The position numbers were made by a program, and so were the translations under genes. The notes beneath the pieces are model-generated. The model searched no databases, was not told where the DNA came from, and saw nothing but the letters and a program-made list of their open reading frames with translations. Of a stretch of DNA of 6,098 bases, positions 5,660-6,098 are shown in pieces (position 1 is the first letter of the stretch; the number at the start of each line of letters is the position of its first letter). Source of the DNA: Methanosarcinales archaeon (lineage in GTDB: Archaea > Halobacteriota > Methanosarcinia > Methanosarcinales > Methanocomedenaceae); the NCBI GenBank assembly GCA_023136155.1, contig JAGLRT010000056.1:1-6098 (forward strand). The letters run 5' to 3'.

Positions 5660-6098
5660 CTGCCCAGAGTATAAGGGTTCCCGCTTTTGTCCCGAGTCCT
5701 GTGTAGTCAACAGGCACTTCAAGCGCTGCACCTGTATTAACCGATCCTGCCTTTTCAACCGTAGCCGAGTAATTGCTCCAGATACCTGAGTCAAGCAACA
5801 GCCCGCTGGCATAGAGATTACCAGCTGTATCGGCTACATCAGCCGTTACCGACACATTGTACGCCCCGGTATTGTTGATGCAAAGGTTTTGCTCACTGCT
5901 GGTCTGACCAGGTGCCAGTGTCCCGAAGTTGAACGTTTCAGGCGTAACTTCGATAGAAATTGCAGGTATGATGTTCGCACCAAGAGATACACCGGATGAT
6001 GCTGGTGGATGTGTGTAATACCGCTGCAGCACAAGGAACGCACCGCTGGGCATCATGAAGTCTTCACTGTCCTTCAACTGTGCCAGATTTCCGGTTGA
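5649..6098 (-). CDS. C-terminal part of a secreted beta-domain protein (5' end outside window)
   Basis: The frame is open to the window edge, so only the last 149 residues are seen and the true start lies beyond 6098; a TTG at 6077 is not a convincing start. The first 40 or so visible residues (with MMPSGAFLVLQRYY) match nothing I recognise. They are followed by a beta domain (about 44-149) that begins IPAISIEVTPETFNFGTLAP and contains NNTG and TADVADTAGNLY. It ends GTLILWAEKV, with no TM helix and no PGF tail. The domain aligns along its length with the end of gene C (shared SIEV-P, PG-SS, N-T/S-G, AD--D--G-LY, WAE). A C-terminal location with the motif at the very end suggests an extracellular module with a terminal role in folding or attachment; this is inference. 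It is followed by a terminator at 5622-5659. No signal peptide can be checked because the N-terminus is missing. Confidence 0.85.
   Translation of the reverse strand, partial: STGNLAQLKDSEDFMMPSGAFLVLQRYYTHPPASSGVSLGANIIPAISIEVTPETFNFGTLAPGQTSSEQNLCINNTGAYNVSVTADVADTAGNLYASGLLLDSGIWSNYSATVEKAGSVNTGAALEVPVDYTGLGTKAGTLILWAEKV

Noticed and set aside
1..6098. CRISPR array, tRNA/rRNA, insertion sequence or prophage genes
   Set aside because: No regular spaced repeats, no cloverleaf or rRNA-like stretch, no transposase or integrase motifs, and no paired terminal inverted repeats were seen on either strand.

Overview
The window reads as archaeal DNA, most likely from a methanogen-related member of the Methanosarcinales. 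The reasons are two DUF3344 proteins, a PGF-CTERM tail, COG1361/S-layer-like secreted proteins, many N-glycosylation sequons, and a TATA-type promoter. The placement comes from recalled family traits, not from a search. All confident genes lie on the minus strand, so the window reads biologically from right to left.

Right edge (6098 to 5649): the C-terminal 149 residues of a larger secreted beta-domain protein. It ends in the motif ILWAEKV, and its stop codon sits inside a hairpin followed by a T-rich tract (probable terminator). Next (about 5603 to 5427) is a decayed duplicate of the same 3' end that is missing from a simple ORF list. Then comes an AT-rich gap with a plausible TATA/BRE promoter (5371-5386).

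Core (5323 to 314): four genes that form one overlapping operon. Gene A (162 aa) is a signal-peptide, Ig-like, single-TM protein. Gene B (547 aa) is DUF3344 + CARDB + Ig-like with a TM tail. Gene C (608 aa if read from a CTG start) is a multi-domain COG1361/S-layer-like exoprotein. Gene D (359 aa) is DUF3344 with a PGF-CTERM tail. The junctions are ATGA (A/B), CTGA (B/C) and a 22-base overlap (C/D), which suggests co-translation of a surface assembly. Every product carries a secretion signal, and three different ways of holding the cell surface are used: TM helix with basic stop-transfer, archaeosortase-type tail, and a conserved C-terminal WAE-ending domain without a TM helix. No enzyme active site is recognisable, so the likely role is structural or adhesive at the cell envelope.

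Left edge (1 to 313): no intact gene. A plus-strand reading frame interrupted by one stop resembles the recognition helix and wing of an ArsR-like winged-helix regulator and may be a relic.

The points most worth following up are the CTG-started gene C, the paralogous DUF3344 pair with divergent anchors, and the shared C-terminal WAE-ending domain, which is present in two genes and one relic.
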